Shown: positions 44,811 through 52,918, counted from the first letter of the stretch. The stretch is DNA of 64,000 nt from Telmatospirillum siberiense (GCF_002845745.1 NZ_PIUM01000007.1:1309-65308), one strand, 5' to 3'. The notes: a model not told the origin generated them from the sequence alone. Numbers and translations are program-made.

Positions 44811-45980
44811 ATGCGTATCGCCTATTTCGACAACAACGCGACCACGCCGCCTTTGCCGCAGGTGGTCGATGCCATGGTGAGCCGGCTCACCGATGGTTTC
44901 GGCAATCCGTCGTCCTCCTACCGCCGTGGGCGGGAGGCGCGGGAGGCGGTTGAAACGGCGCGCGGATCGGTTGCGCGTCTTTTCGGCTGCGCTCCGTCGG
45001 AAGTCGTCTTCACCAGCGGCGGCACCGAGGGCGACAATAGCGCCATTCTCGGTCTTTGCGGCGTGGGGGATCATGTCATCACCACCGCTATCGAGCATGA
45101 CGCGGTGCTGAACAGCTGTCGCGCGCTGGAGCGTCTCGGTGGCGAGGTGACACGGCTGCCCGTGGGGCTCTCGGGCCAAGTCGATCCCGACGCCGTGCGT
45201 CGCGCGTTGCGGCCGAACACCAAGCTGATCAGCGTGATGACGGCGAACAACGAAACCGGCGTCCTGCAGCCCGTCGAGGAGATCGGCCGTCTCGCCGCCA
45301 TGGCCGATGTCTGGTTTCACACCGATGCGGTGCAGGCCGCCGGCAAGGTTCCTCTCTCGGTGGAACGGTTCGGCTGCGATCTGCTCTGCATTTCCGCGCA
45401 TAAGATTCACGGGCCCCAGGGCGTGGGCGCTCTGTTCGTCCGCCGCGGCACACCGTTGAAACCGCTCATCCATGGCGGAGGCCAGGAGCGGGGGCATCGC
45501 GCCGGCACCGAGAACCTGCCCGGCATCGTCGGGCTCGGGCTGGCCGCCGAGGCCGCCCTGGCGGGGTTCGAGGATGGAACGGTGGAATGGATCCGGGGCT
45601 GGCGCGATCGCCTGGAGACGGCGGTGCTCCAATCCATCGACGGCGCCACGGTCAATGGGGGCGGAGCGCCACGCGTCGGCAACACGACGAGCCTGTCCTT
45701 CAACAATGTTCTTGCCGAAGCGGTGGTGGCGGCGCTCGATCAGTTGGGGCTTTCCGTCTCGGCGGGATCGGCTTGCGCGGCCGGTTCGCGGGAGCCGTCC
45801 CATGTGCTGATGGCGATGGGGCTGGGGGCGGTGCGGGCACGATCCAGCGTGCGCATCAGCATCGGCAAAGGCAATACGGCGGACGACGTCGATTATCTGT
45901 TGGCCGTTCTCCCCGATGCGATCCGCCATCTTCGGGCATCTTCCCCGCAGCGGCGAGCGCCGGCCCAAGACGCGAAATAA
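44811..45980 (+). CDS. Cysteine desulfurase (NifS/IscS family)
   Basis: This 389-residue PLP enzyme has FDNNATTPPLPQVVDAM at the start, FTSGGTEGDNSAIL, the PLP lysine in CISAHKIHGPQGVGALF, GHRAGTENLPGIVGLG and the catalytic loop SVSAGSACAAGSREPSHVL with the persulfide cysteine. It would mobilise sulfur from cysteine for the XdhC-bound molybdenum cofactor, or selenium if the enzyme is selenylated. It is the last gene of the operon, 35 bases after the phosphatase, with a GGGAGCGAGGA ribosome-binding site. The ATG at 44811 is well supported by the FDNNATT start. Confidence 0.93.
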   Translation: MRIAYFDNNATTPPLPQVVDAMVSRLTDGFGNPSSSYRRGREAREAVETARGSVARLFGCAPSEVVFTSGGTEGDNSAILGLCGVGDHVITTAIEHDAVLNSCRALERLGGEVTRLPVGLSGQVDPDAVRRALRPNTKLISVMTANNETGVLQPVEEIGRLAAMADVWFHTDAVQAAGKVPLSVERFGCDLLCISAHKIHGPQGVGALFVRRGTPLKPLIHGGGQERGHRAGTENLPGIVGLGLAAEAALAGFEDGTVEWIRGWRDRLETAVLQSIDGATVNGGGAPRVGNTTSLSFNNVLAEAVVAALDQLGLSVSAGSACAAGSREPSHVLMAMGLGAVRARSSVRISIGKGNTADDVDYLLAVLPDAIRHLRASSPQRRAPAQDAK

Positions 45981-46367
45981 TACAAAAAAGTCCTGTTGGT
46001 TTCGGTGGTGTGAAATGCAAATTTCGCATTGAAGTGGACGCCCGCCCGGGCGGTTGTTCTTGAAACAAGCGCCAAGTCTATCCACAGAAACCGCAAGATT
46101 GGTTCCCGGCATGCCGCCTTTCAGCAATGGCGCCGGCGGTCTTCGTTGCCTCTTTCAGGGTAAGGAATTCCTCTGGTTCATGCCGGATGCCTGTCGTTCT
46201 CTTAAAGACTATGCATGGGCTGTGCAATATATTGGTTATGTATATTAAATATATAGCGATGGCGAAAGCAGGTGCTGATGTTTGGATTTGGTGGACATCT
46301 TGCTTTTGGTTGATTAATGAGCTTTAATGATGAGGCCATTACTATTCATTATGGGCTGTGCGCCGCG
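45981..46367. other. Intergenic region before the CooA-like gene
   Basis: This region is GC-rich at first, with a CCGCCCGGGCGG palindrome at 46042-46053 shortly after the desulfurase gene. It becomes AT-rich around 46220-46260 (TATTGGTTATGTATATTAAA), where the promoter of the regulator gene is likely. No TGTCA-N6-TGACA site was found here, so the regulator does not obviously control itself. Short open frames do not resemble proteins. Confidence 0.5.
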
Positions 46368-47084
46368 ATGTCTCAGTGCTTCAGCATTTTCGATATTCTT
46401 GAGAATCCCGAGCATGACAGCTTTTTCCAAAGCTTCGCGGTCCGTAAAATCGCCGAGCACGGCATCGTCTGCGATGCCGGAACGACGGAAAACAGTATCT
46501 TCATCGTTCTGTCCGGCGAATTGCGCGTCTATCTCTCGTGCGAGGGGCGGGAATTCACGCTTTTCACCCTTGAGCCGGAAGCCGTGTTCACGACGCACGC
46601 CAAAATGTCGGTGGTCGCCACGAAGCCGTCGGAGATATTGGTCACCAGCCTCAGGAATTTCGAAAACGCGTTGAAGACCATCCCGGGCCTGTCCGTCGCC
46701 ATCATCGGCAGCATGGGGCGCGGCCTTGGAAGCGCCGTCCGGATCATCGAGGGCCTGGTCTTCCGCGACGTCAAACAGCGTCTGATCTATTTTCTTCTCG
46801 ATCTGGCCAATGAGCGCGGATGCAAGGTCCATGGGGGCGTCTCCATCACCATGGACTACAAGATCGAAGAAATCGCCACCCTGATCGGTTCGAGCCGGCA
46901 ATCCACATCCTTGATTCTCAATGAACTTATCAAGAGCGGCTACATCTTGAGAGTCAGCCGCAAACAACTGGTCATTCGCGATCTGCGTCGCCTGAAAAGG
47001 TTGACGGAAAGCGAAGAGCTGTCGGATTGGGAGGAGGAGGTTTGCCCGATCCCGCTCGTCGGCGCGGCGGGGCGGCGGAACTGA
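46368..47084 (+). CDS. cooA: CooA-like CRP/FNR-family haem-type transcription activator
   Basis: From ATG 46368 the 238-residue protein aligns without gaps to R. rubrum CooA (recalled sequence) from residue 1 through the haem region. FSIFDILENPEHDSFF matches FNIANVLLSPDGETFF, and GELRVYLSCEGREFTLF matches GRLRVYLVGEEREISLF. His77, the haem ligand exchanged by CO, is kept (VFTTHAK). Cys75 is Thr and the N-terminal Pro2 is Ser. The DNA-binding helix EEIATLIGSSRQSTSLILNE keeps the SSRQ-T/S-TS core that reads TGTCA half sites. An upstream in-frame ATG at 46317 would add 17 residues and break the N-terminal match. It should activate the moaA-mop, cooM and outer-membrane channel promoters. Whether it binds haem or CO is untested. 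Confidence 0.85.
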   Translation: MSQCFSIFDILENPEHDSFFQSFAVRKIAEHGIVCDAGTTENSIFIVLSGELRVYLSCEGREFTLFTLEPEAVFTTHAKMSVVATKPSEILVTSLRNFENALKTIPGLSVAIIGSMGRGLGSAVRIIEGLVFRDVKQRLIYFLLDLANERGCKVHGGVSITMDYKIEEIATLIGSSRQSTSLILNELIKSGYILRVSRKQLVIRDLRRLKRLTESEELSDWEEEVCPIPLVGAAGRRN

Positions 47085-47286
47085 TCGCCGGAACGGTTTT
47101 CAGGGCCTGTCGATAAATTATCGAATCCAACAGACCTTAAGCCCGAGCGGCGCTTCCCACCCGCCGTAGCGGAGCGCAGGCGTCATATGGGGTCCACAAG
47201 CCCTTGGAGTTTCATCTGGGACATCCGCGTCATGCCCGCGAAGCCTCTTCGGGCAGCCCGGAAGTGCAGGTACGGACGGCGCCCAT

Positions 47287-47317
47287 CCGGGCATGTCGTT
47301 TCAGGTGACATGCCCGG
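47287..47317. terminator. Perfect 11-bp hairpin between converging genes
   Basis: CCGGGCATGTC (47287-47297) pairs perfectly with GACATGCCCGG (47307-47317) around a nine-base loop. It lies 12 bases beyond the end of the minus-strand cytochrome gene and about 200 bases after the plus-strand regulator gene, so it probably terminates the cytochrome transcript, or both. A T-rich tail is weak on either side. Confidence 0.6.
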
Positions 47318-47328
47318 ATAGTCCTCTT

Positions 47329-48036
47329 CTATTTTGCCGCCCCCGGAATGCTCATCTTCCACAGCCGGTGGCAGTCGGCGCAATAGACGACCGATGCCGC
47401 ATGGGCGTGATGGCAGGTGGTGCAGGCGATGTCGTCACCGAGATGCGAGGAATGGGGATTGCGTTTGGGGAACTCCACATTGCGGGTCTTCCCGGCCAGC
47501 TTCTCGATCGGTCCGTGACAGGCTAGGCACCGATCGTTTTCCACCGTCGAATCGGACGTGGGGAGCCCCTTGCCATGGCAACCGGCGCAATCGACCGATG
47601 CCTTGGCATGCAGATGGTCGGTGAAATCGGAGTTGGCCCAGGAAGCGAATTCCTCCTTCAGTAATTTGAGATCGGCGGGCTTCGGCGCACCCCAGGAAAA
47701 CGGCTGCCCGATCAGGCCGAAGCTTTTTCCCGGGACGATGCGGTGGCAGGCCGCGCAGTCGCCTTTGACGGCCGGCGGCACATGGGTGAGATGCAGCCGG
47801 GTCGAGAAACCGTTCGTCTCCGCCTCGCCGGATTGTCCGGTGGCGTGGCAGGGAGTGCAGGAGGCCATTCCATTGCCGCGGACCGCTTTGTGTTTTTGCG
47901 GCAATGTCTTGGAGAGGTCGGGATGGCAGGCTGTACAGGCATCGCCCGGCGGCGCCGCCCGCGCGGGTCCGGCGAGCGGGGCGCCAAGAAGAAGGCACGC
48001 CGCCGCGATGGCGAGGAAATGCGGTTTCAGCATCAT
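47329..48036 (-). CDS. Periplasmic heptahaem c-type cytochrome
   Basis: This 235-residue protein has a signal peptide (about 1-27, ending ARA) and seven CxxCH haem motifs in order: CTACH, CTPCH, CAACH, CAGCH, CLACH, CTTCH and CADCH. The last four, with HSSHLGDDIACTTCHHAH, look like the tetrahaem cytochrome c3 module that feeds fumarate-reductase-type flavocytochromes. The first three add an extra haem segment. It is the electron donor to the flavoprotein encoded just upstream in the same minus-strand operon (61-base gap). Confidence 0.92.
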   Translation of the reverse strand: MMLKPHFLAIAAACLLLGAPLAGPARAAPPGDACTACHPDLSKTLPQKHKAVRGNGMASCTPCHATGQSGEAETNGFSTRLHLTHVPPAVKGDCAACHRIVPGKSFGLIGQPFSWGAPKPADLKLLKEEFASWANSDFTDHLHAKASVDCAGCHGKGLPTSDSTVENDRCLACHGPIEKLAGKTRNVEFPKRNPHSSHLGDDIACTTCHHAHAASVVYCADCHRLWKMSIPGAAK

Positions 48037-48097
48037 CGCTCCGATCAGAAAGGGACGAGGGTCCGTCCCGGCGGACGAACCCTCGTCGACGTCGTCC

Positions 48098-49633
48098 TTA
48101 CGCCTTCAGGGCGTTGCGGCCGGCAATGCGGCCGAACACGATGCAGGTCGGAATGGCGTTGGATCCCAGGCGATTGGAGCCGTGGATGCCTCCGGTAACT
48201 TCGCCGGCGGCAAACAGTTTGGGGATCGGGCTGCCGAAGACGTCGATCACCTGACCGGAGGCGTTGATCCGCAGGCCGCCCATGCAGAAGTGGACGGCCG
48301 GCCATTGCGGAATGGCGTAGAACGGGCCTTTCTCCAGGGTGATCATCGCAGGGGTGATCGGCTTGTTGAATTCCGGATCCTTCCCGTCCTTGTGATACTG
48401 GATGTATTTATTGACCGTATCGACAAGGGCGTCGGTCGGAATGTTGCATTTCCCGGCCAACTCGGTGATGGACTCGGCCTTGATGAAACGGCCGCGCTTC
48501 AAACCCTCCGCGACCTCTTCCGGGTCGCCGCCCATGGGCAGAATCATGGCTTCGTTGAAGATGGACCAGGTCGGCTTGGCGTCCTTGCCGAGATTGATCT
48601 GGGCATAGGCGACCACGTCGCGGCGCTCCAATTCGTTGACGAAGCGTTTGCCTTGCTTGGTTACGTAAAGAATGCCGTAGCCCGGTCCGTTGAACGGATA
48701 GACGGCTTGCGCGTCGAGCAGTCCGGTTTCCGGTTCGGCGTAAGGGTAGAGCTGGATGAAGTTCATCTGCAGCGTGTCGGCCCCGACCGCCTGGGCGAAT
48801 TTATGGATTTCACCGGTCGCCCCCTTGTGGTTGGTGCAATTGTATTCCGCTGTCAGGCGGGGATTGTGGGCCGAACGCATTTCGACATTCTGACTGAAGC
48901 CGCCGCTGGCCAGAATCACCGCCTTGTTGGCCCGCAGGTTGAGAACCTTCTTGCCGCGCTTGATTTCGACACCGAGGACCGCCGATTTCGGGTCCGCGTC
49001 TGCCCGCCAGATCCAGGTGACTTCCGAATTCAAGGTCGGCTTGATGCCGGCCTTGGCGGCGATCTTGCGCAAGGCTTCCGTATATTCGCGGCCGACACCG
49101 CTTTTCGCCGCATGGGTCCTGTAGGCGGTATGGCCGCCGGCCCTCGTCACCGTGGGGCGCAGTTCGGCCCCGCCATCCTCGACCACCCAGTTGAGGGCAT
49201 CGGCAGCGCCGTCGGCGACCTCCTTGGCCAATTCGGGAATGCTGTAATAGTCGCCCCCCTTCAGGATGTCCTGCCAATGCTGGGCCGGGCTGTCGGCGCC
49301 CAGATTGAGCTTTTCACGGTAATGCCATTTGTCGTCCCAGGCGGCGAAGACGCCGCCATTGATGATCGAGTTGCCGCCGTATGTCGGCATTTTTTCCAGA
49401 AGGGTGGTTTTCGCACCGCCGCCGGCCGCCTCGGCGGCGGCGGCCAGGCCGGCGAATCCCGAGCCGATGACGATGACGTCCCAGGTCTCGTCCCATTGGG
49501 TGGGCAGCTTGCGGACCAGGGCTTGCGCCGTGCCGGGAACAGCCATGTTGAGCGCCGTGCCGCCACTGAGGGCGACGGCGCCCAGGGCGACGGATTTCAA
49601 GACGGAACGACGGCTTAGATCTTTATTGGACAT
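48098..49633 (-). CDS. Tat-exported flavocytochrome-c-type reductase (fumarate reductase-like flavoprotein)
   Basis: From ATG 49633 (GGAGGAG box) the product is 511 residues. A twin-arginine signal (DLSRRSVLKSVALGA) precedes the FAD-binding VIVIGSGFAGLAAAAEAAGG and EKMPTYGGNSIINGGVFAAW. The active-site regions are GKRFVNELERRDVVAYAQIN, VHFCMGGLRIN and GGIHGSNRLGSNAI. Arg residues equivalent to the Shewanella Fcc3 proton-donor and substrate-clamp arginines are present. The paired histidine of fumarate reductases (VHHTMGG) is replaced by Phe (VHFCMGG), so the substrate may be another enoate (methacrylate, urocanate and the like) rather than fumarate. The flavoprotein lacks its own haem domain; the heptahaem cytochrome downstream supplies electrons. 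Confidence 0.88.
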   Translation of the reverse strand: MSNKDLSRRSVLKSVALGAVALSGGTALNMAVPGTAQALVRKLPTQWDETWDVIVIGSGFAGLAAAAEAAGGGAKTTLLEKMPTYGGNSIINGGVFAAWDDKWHYREKLNLGADSPAQHWQDILKGGDYYSIPELAKEVADGAADALNWVVEDGGAELRPTVTRAGGHTAYRTHAAKSGVGREYTEALRKIAAKAGIKPTLNSEVTWIWRADADPKSAVLGVEIKRGKKVLNLRANKAVILASGGFSQNVEMRSAHNPRLTAEYNCTNHKGATGEIHKFAQAVGADTLQMNFIQLYPYAEPETGLLDAQAVYPFNGPGYGILYVTKQGKRFVNELERRDVVAYAQINLGKDAKPTWSIFNEAMILPMGGDPEEVAEGLKRGRFIKAESITELAGKCNIPTDALVDTVNKYIQYHKDGKDPEFNKPITPAMITLEKGPFYAIPQWPAVHFCMGGLRINASGQVIDVFGSPIPKLFAAGEVTGGIHGSNRLGSNAIPTCIVFGRIAGRNALKA

Positions 49634-49832
49634 TGTTGTCTCCTCCACAGTCGTGCGGGTCATGTCCCGCGTCGTGCCTGTCGAGCAAGGAGCGCTTCAT
49701 AGGATCTTCGGATTTTTGGGCGAACCCGGAGCTGACGCGTCCTGGGGCGCGTCCGTTTCCGTCTTCACGGTGACGGATGCGGAAGGGATCGGGCCACCCC
49801 GAGGCGGCTTGCTCGAACAGATGAGTGGCCAT
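49623..49832 (-). CDS. Small protein coupled to the flavoprotein gene
   Basis: A 69-residue frame starts at ATG 49832 with an excellent GAGGAGG box six bases upstream. Its stop overlaps the first codons of the flavoprotein by 11 bases, which suggests translational coupling. The sequence is charged and rich in His, Asp and Arg near the end (RHDAGHDPHDCGG) and has no signal peptide. No family was recognised; it could be a leader peptide or a small assembly factor. Confidence 0.5.
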   Translation of the reverse strand: MATHLFEQAASGWPDPFRIRHREDGNGRAPGRVSSGFAQKSEDPMKRSLLDRHDAGHDPHDCGGDNNVQ

Positions 49833-49887
49833 TTCAGGCCTCCTCAGAAAGTCCTCCCCAACCCAAATCAACAATGCGGGTGGCTCA

Positions 49888-50114
49888 ATGGAAAGTCAAG
49901 ATATATCCCACAAAAATAGTATGGAATTAGGCATTGTGCCGACTTTCCCATATGATGAGAAAGTACTTTGTATTCATTATATTTTGCGAGAGTTGGTGGT
50001 AAACGGTGAATGGGGAAAAGTCACTTATCCGAGCGATCCTATCTGCTACTTTTCGGCGGAAATCATTCTGATAAATATACTAAAAGGAGAATTTCGCCGG
50101 TGGCTATGGAGGCC
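49888..50114 (+). pseudogene. AT-rich possible gene remnant
   Basis: An ATG at 49888 opens a frame of AT-rich, protein-like sequence (IVPTFPYDEKVLCIHYILRE, KVTYPSDPICYFSAEIILIN) that then runs without a stop into antisense of the ABC ATPase gene. Base composition drops sharply compared with both neighbours, and an AAAAGGAGAA box near 50086 is not followed by a plausible gene. It may be a truncated gene or merely an AT-rich promoter region. The protein-like look is suggestive only. Confidence 0.3.
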
Positions 50115-50963
50115 TCAGGTGGGGCGCGCCATCAACCGTTCCAGCAGGGACAGCATCTCCTGTGGCCGGCGAGGGCAGGGAGCGTCGGGCGCGAGCAGGC
50201 CCAGCGATTTCGCCTTCAGGCCCATCTCCAGCAAAAAGGGCGCCTGGAGCCGGGCCCCGGCCAGCAGGGTGCCATCCGACAGGATGTCGACCGTGGGGCC
50301 TTGAGCCAGCATGCGTCCGCCGTCGAACAGCGCGACGTCATCGGCGAAGCCATAGGCCAGATCGACGTCGTGGGTGCTGAAGACCAGGGTGGTTCCGGCG
50401 GCGGACAATGCGGCGAGAACCGTCAGCAATCCCTTGGCGCCCGCATGGTCGAGGCCGGCCGTCGGTTCGTCGAGCAGCAGGATTTCCGGCGCCATCGCCA
50501 CGGCGCCGGCGATGGCGACCCGCTTTTTCTGGCCGAAGGACAGCATATGGGTCGGCCGTTCGGCCAGTCCGGTGAGCCCCAGAGCGGCCAGAGCCTCGCC
50601 GACACGAACGCGGGTGGCGGCCTCGTCAAGACCGAGATTGAGCGGCCCGAAGGAAACGTCCTCGGCCACGGAGGCGGCGAACAATTGATCGTCGGCCTCC
50701 TGCAGGACCAGGCCGACCCTCCGCCGCCACGCCGTCAGTTGGGTGCGATCATAGCCGGCCGGCCGGCCATCGAGGAGGATTTGGCCGGATGCCGGGCGCA
50801 GACTGCCGTTCAAATGCAGCAGGAGAGTGGTCTTGCCGGCTCCGTTCGGGCCCAGAATGGCGAGCCGGCGTCCCCGTTTGACGGCGAGATCCAGCCCCGA
50901 CAGGGCCGGGACGCCGCCCGGATAAGCGTAGACGAGGCTGCGGGCTTCCAAAAGCGGTGTCAT
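50115..50963 (-). CDS. cbiO: Cobalt ECF transporter ATPase CbiO
   Basis: This 282-residue ABC ATPase has Walker A LGPNGAGKTTLLLHLNG, the Q-loop LVLQEADDQLFA, signature MLSFGQKKRVAIAGA and Walker B ILLLDEPTAGLD, followed by the switch His in FSTHDVD. The FGQKKRVAIAG form of the signature is typical of the CbiO/NikO group. It overlaps the CbiQ stop by four bases and is the last gene of the four-gene minus-strand operon. It hydrolyses ATP to drive metal uptake through CbiMNQ. Confidence 0.93.
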   Translation of the reverse strand: MTPLLEARSLVYAYPGGVPALSGLDLAVKRGRRLAILGPNGAGKTTLLLHLNGSLRPASGQILLDGRPAGYDRTQLTAWRRRVGLVLQEADDQLFAASVAEDVSFGPLNLGLDEAATRVRVGEALAALGLTGLAERPTHMLSFGQKKRVAIAGAVAMAPEILLLDEPTAGLDHAGAKGLLTVLAALSAAGTTLVFSTHDVDLAYGFADDVALFDGGRMLAQGPTVDILSDGTLLAGARLQAPFLLEMGLKAKSLGLLAPDAPCPRRPQEMLSLLERLMARPT

Positions 50964-51691
50964 TGCACAAGCAATCCTGTGATCAGCATCGCCGTCTCCA
51001 GGATCAGGATACCGGCGAGGGTGGGAATGGACGACGGCGTGCGGCGGGACAGGACGCGCATCTCTCCGTTCCAGCCGCGGGCGGCGAGTCCGACTTCAAG
51101 GCGTCGGGCCCGGTCGAGCGCGCGGGGGAGCAGATTGGCGATGAGCACGCCCAGGCAGCGCAGCCTCCGGCGCAGGCCGATATGGCCGAGACGGGCCGCC
51201 TGGGCGGCGTTCATCGTCGCCGCCGTGTCGGCCAGCAGGAACACGAAGCGATAGGTCAGAAGGGCCATCTCGACGATTTCAGCGGGCAGCCCGAGACGGC
51301 GCAACCCGGTCATCAGATCGCTGGCCGGCGTGGTGAGCGCCAGGAACAGCAGACAAGCGAGCCCCGCCTCCGAACGGGCGGCCAGTCCGGCCGCGGCGGA
51401 GAGCCCCCCCGGGGCGAGGCCGATGCCATGGCCGTCGACCTGCAGCAGCACCGACAGCGTCCCGGCGAGCAGGAACCCCGTCGGACCGGCGACGCAGGCG
51501 AGCCATACCCTGGCCGGAACGCGGGCTCCGACCAGGGTTGCCAACACCATCACCACCGCCACCAGGACCGCTGTCGGCCAGGGCGGCAGACTGATATCGA
51601 GCAGAAGCATGCCGAAGGTCAGCAATGCTTTTTCGCTCAAGGGTCGGAAACGCCAGCGGTTGAGATGGGCGATCCTATCGACGGGTGACAT
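50960..51691 (-). CDS. cbiQ: Cobalt ECF transporter membrane subunit CbiQ
   Basis: This 243-residue membrane protein has about five hydrophobic segments and the transmembrane-coupling motifs near its end (AAQAARLGHIGLRRRLRCLG and RALDRARRLEVGLAARGW), including the AARG-type signature that contacts the ATPase. The start at 51691 overlaps CbiN by 17 bases. Divergent N-terminal region but correct length and context. Confidence 0.9.
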   Translation of the reverse strand: MSPVDRIAHLNRWRFRPLSEKALLTFGMLLLDISLPPWPTAVLVAVVMVLATLVGARVPARVWLACVAGPTGFLLAGTLSVLLQVDGHGIGLAPGGLSAAAGLAARSEAGLACLLFLALTTPASDLMTGLRRLGLPAEIVEMALLTYRFVFLLADTAATMNAAQAARLGHIGLRRRLRCLGVLIANLLPRALDRARRLEVGLAARGWNGEMRVLSRRTPSSIPTLAGILILETAMLITGLLVQ

Positions 51692-51974
51692 CGTCCCGCC
51701 GCGACCCGTGGCGACGGCCGATCAGGTAGCCGATGACCCCCGTCCCCAAGCTGGCCTGCAAGGCGAACAGCATGCTTTCGATCTCGTCGCTGGGCGGTTT
51801 CCACAGTGGTTGGAACCATGGCTGATAGCCAGGATGGGATTCGGTAATGGCGTCGGTCCCGATGTCGTCGGATCCCTTGAAGTCCCCCCCCAAACCGGGA
51901 ACCACCAGGGGGGCCGCGATGATGAGGACGGCGGCGGCGGAGAGCCACACCGAGCGATGCTGGGCGATCATCAT
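51675..51974 (-). CDS. cbiN: Cobalt ECF transporter small subunit CbiN
   Basis: This 99-residue protein has two transmembrane helices (about 9-28 and 68-86) separated by a periplasmic loop containing [13 protein letters not shown] and [20 protein letters not shown], the family signature. It starts inside the last codon of CbiM and assists metal loading of CbiM. Confidence 0.92.
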   Translation of the reverse strand: MMIAQHRSVWLSAAAVLIIAAPLVVPGLGGDFKGSDDIGTDAITESHPGYQPWFQPLWKPPSDEIESMLFALQASLGTGVIGYLIGRRHGSRRDDVTRR

Positions 51975-52639
51975 TCGATCTCTCCCGACAGCATGCGGAT
52001 TTCATCGGCTTGTCCGGCCCGCCCGGACAGGGCGTTCATGACGACGACGGTCAGCAATCCCTCGGCGATGGCCAGCGGAATCTGCGTCACGGCATAGATG
52101 CCGCCGAATTTCAGAACGGCTCCGGCAAATCCGGACGAGGGATCGGGATAGGCCAGCGCCAATTGCACCGATGTGGTCGCATAGGTCGCGAGATCGCCCA
52201 GGGCGGCGGCCAAGAAGACGGAAAAGGCGATGGAGGCGCCCAGGCGGCTGGCCAATCGCCATACGGCATAGCTGACCCAGGGCCCCATGATCGCCATCGA
52301 GAATACATTGGCGCCGAGTGTGGTAAGCCCGCCATGCGCCAGCAAAAGCGCCTGAAACAGCAGGACGATGGTTCCCAGGACGGCCATCACCGAAGGGCCG
52401 AAAACCACGGCGCCGAGGCCGGTGCCGGTCGGATGGGAACAGGACCCGGTGACGCTCGGCATTTTGAGGGCCGAAAGGACGAATGTGAAAGCGCCGGCCG
52501 CGGCCAGCGTCATTTTGGCTTGCGGGCGTGCCGCCACGATACGTTTCAGCCTGACCGCCCCGGCCACGACAAAGGGGGCCGAAAGGGCAAACCACCCCGC
52601 CGCATGTGCCGCGGGTAGATAACCTTCCATAATATGCAT
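51971..52639 (-). CDS. cbiM: Cobalt ECF transporter substrate-binding subunit CbiM
   Basis: From ATG 52639, with GAGGTGG upstream, the 222-residue membrane protein begins MHIMEGYLP. Met1 and His2 at the mature N-terminus form the metal site in this family, which fixes the start. Conserved [18 protein letters not shown] provides further metal-binding histidine, and six to seven helices follow. Cobalt rather than nickel is favoured because the operon lies behind a cobalamin riboswitch. The longer frame to 52717 would run into the leader. Confidence 0.94.
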   Translation of the reverse strand: MHIMEGYLPAAHAAGWFALSAPFVVAGAVRLKRIVAARPQAKMTLAAAGAFTFVLSALKMPSVTGSCSHPTGTGLGAVVFGPSVMAVLGTIVLLFQALLLAHGGLTTLGANVFSMAIMGPWVSYAVWRLASRLGASIAFSVFLAAALGDLATYATTSVQLALAYPDPSSGFAGAVLKFGGIYAVTQIPLAIAEGLLTVVVMNALSGRAGQADEIRMLSGEIE

Positions 52640-52721
52640 CGGATCCACCTCGAGATCTCGGACGCGGTGCGACCATCTCCTTCCCGAGAACACCCCGCCC
52701 GGAATGGCATCACACACGCAA

Positions 52722-52918
52722 CGCTGATGGCAGGTCTCCTGACTCGCGGGTCGCGGGTTCCAGCCTAGCCTTCCCAGCCTGTATGCGGCCCCCGGTGGAC
52801 GTCGGGGCCACGGCCAGTGGCGATCTTGGGTGCCGGAACCTACCCGCTCACAGTTGCGGGGGCAGCCACGGAATCAGCTTTCTTTTCGAAAGCCTCACCG
52901 TGTTCCCTTTTCACTCCG
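52722..52918 (-). ncRNA. Cobalamin riboswitch in front of cbiMNQO
   Basis: Read on the minus strand, the region shows the conserved cobalamin-riboswitch blocks in order: GGAGTGAAAAGGGAACACGG, the GCCCCCGCAACTGTGAGCGG core (B12 box region), GCCACTGG, CTGGGAAGGC and finally GACCCGCGAGTCAGGAGACC followed by TGCCATCAGCG. The regulated cbiM starts about 80 bases downstream. Adenosylcobalamin binding is expected to shut down cobalt import. Confidence 0.93.

Noticed and set aside
46054-46248. Small plus-strand ORF upstream of the CooA-like gene
   Set aside because: No ribosome-binding site, no family resemblance, and it crosses an AT-rich promoter-like region.
50115-52639. Nickel importer (nikMNQO) serving the hydrogenase
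   Set aside because: The cobalamin riboswitch in front and the CbiN-type small subunit favour cobalt; nickel was kept only as a possibility in the findings.
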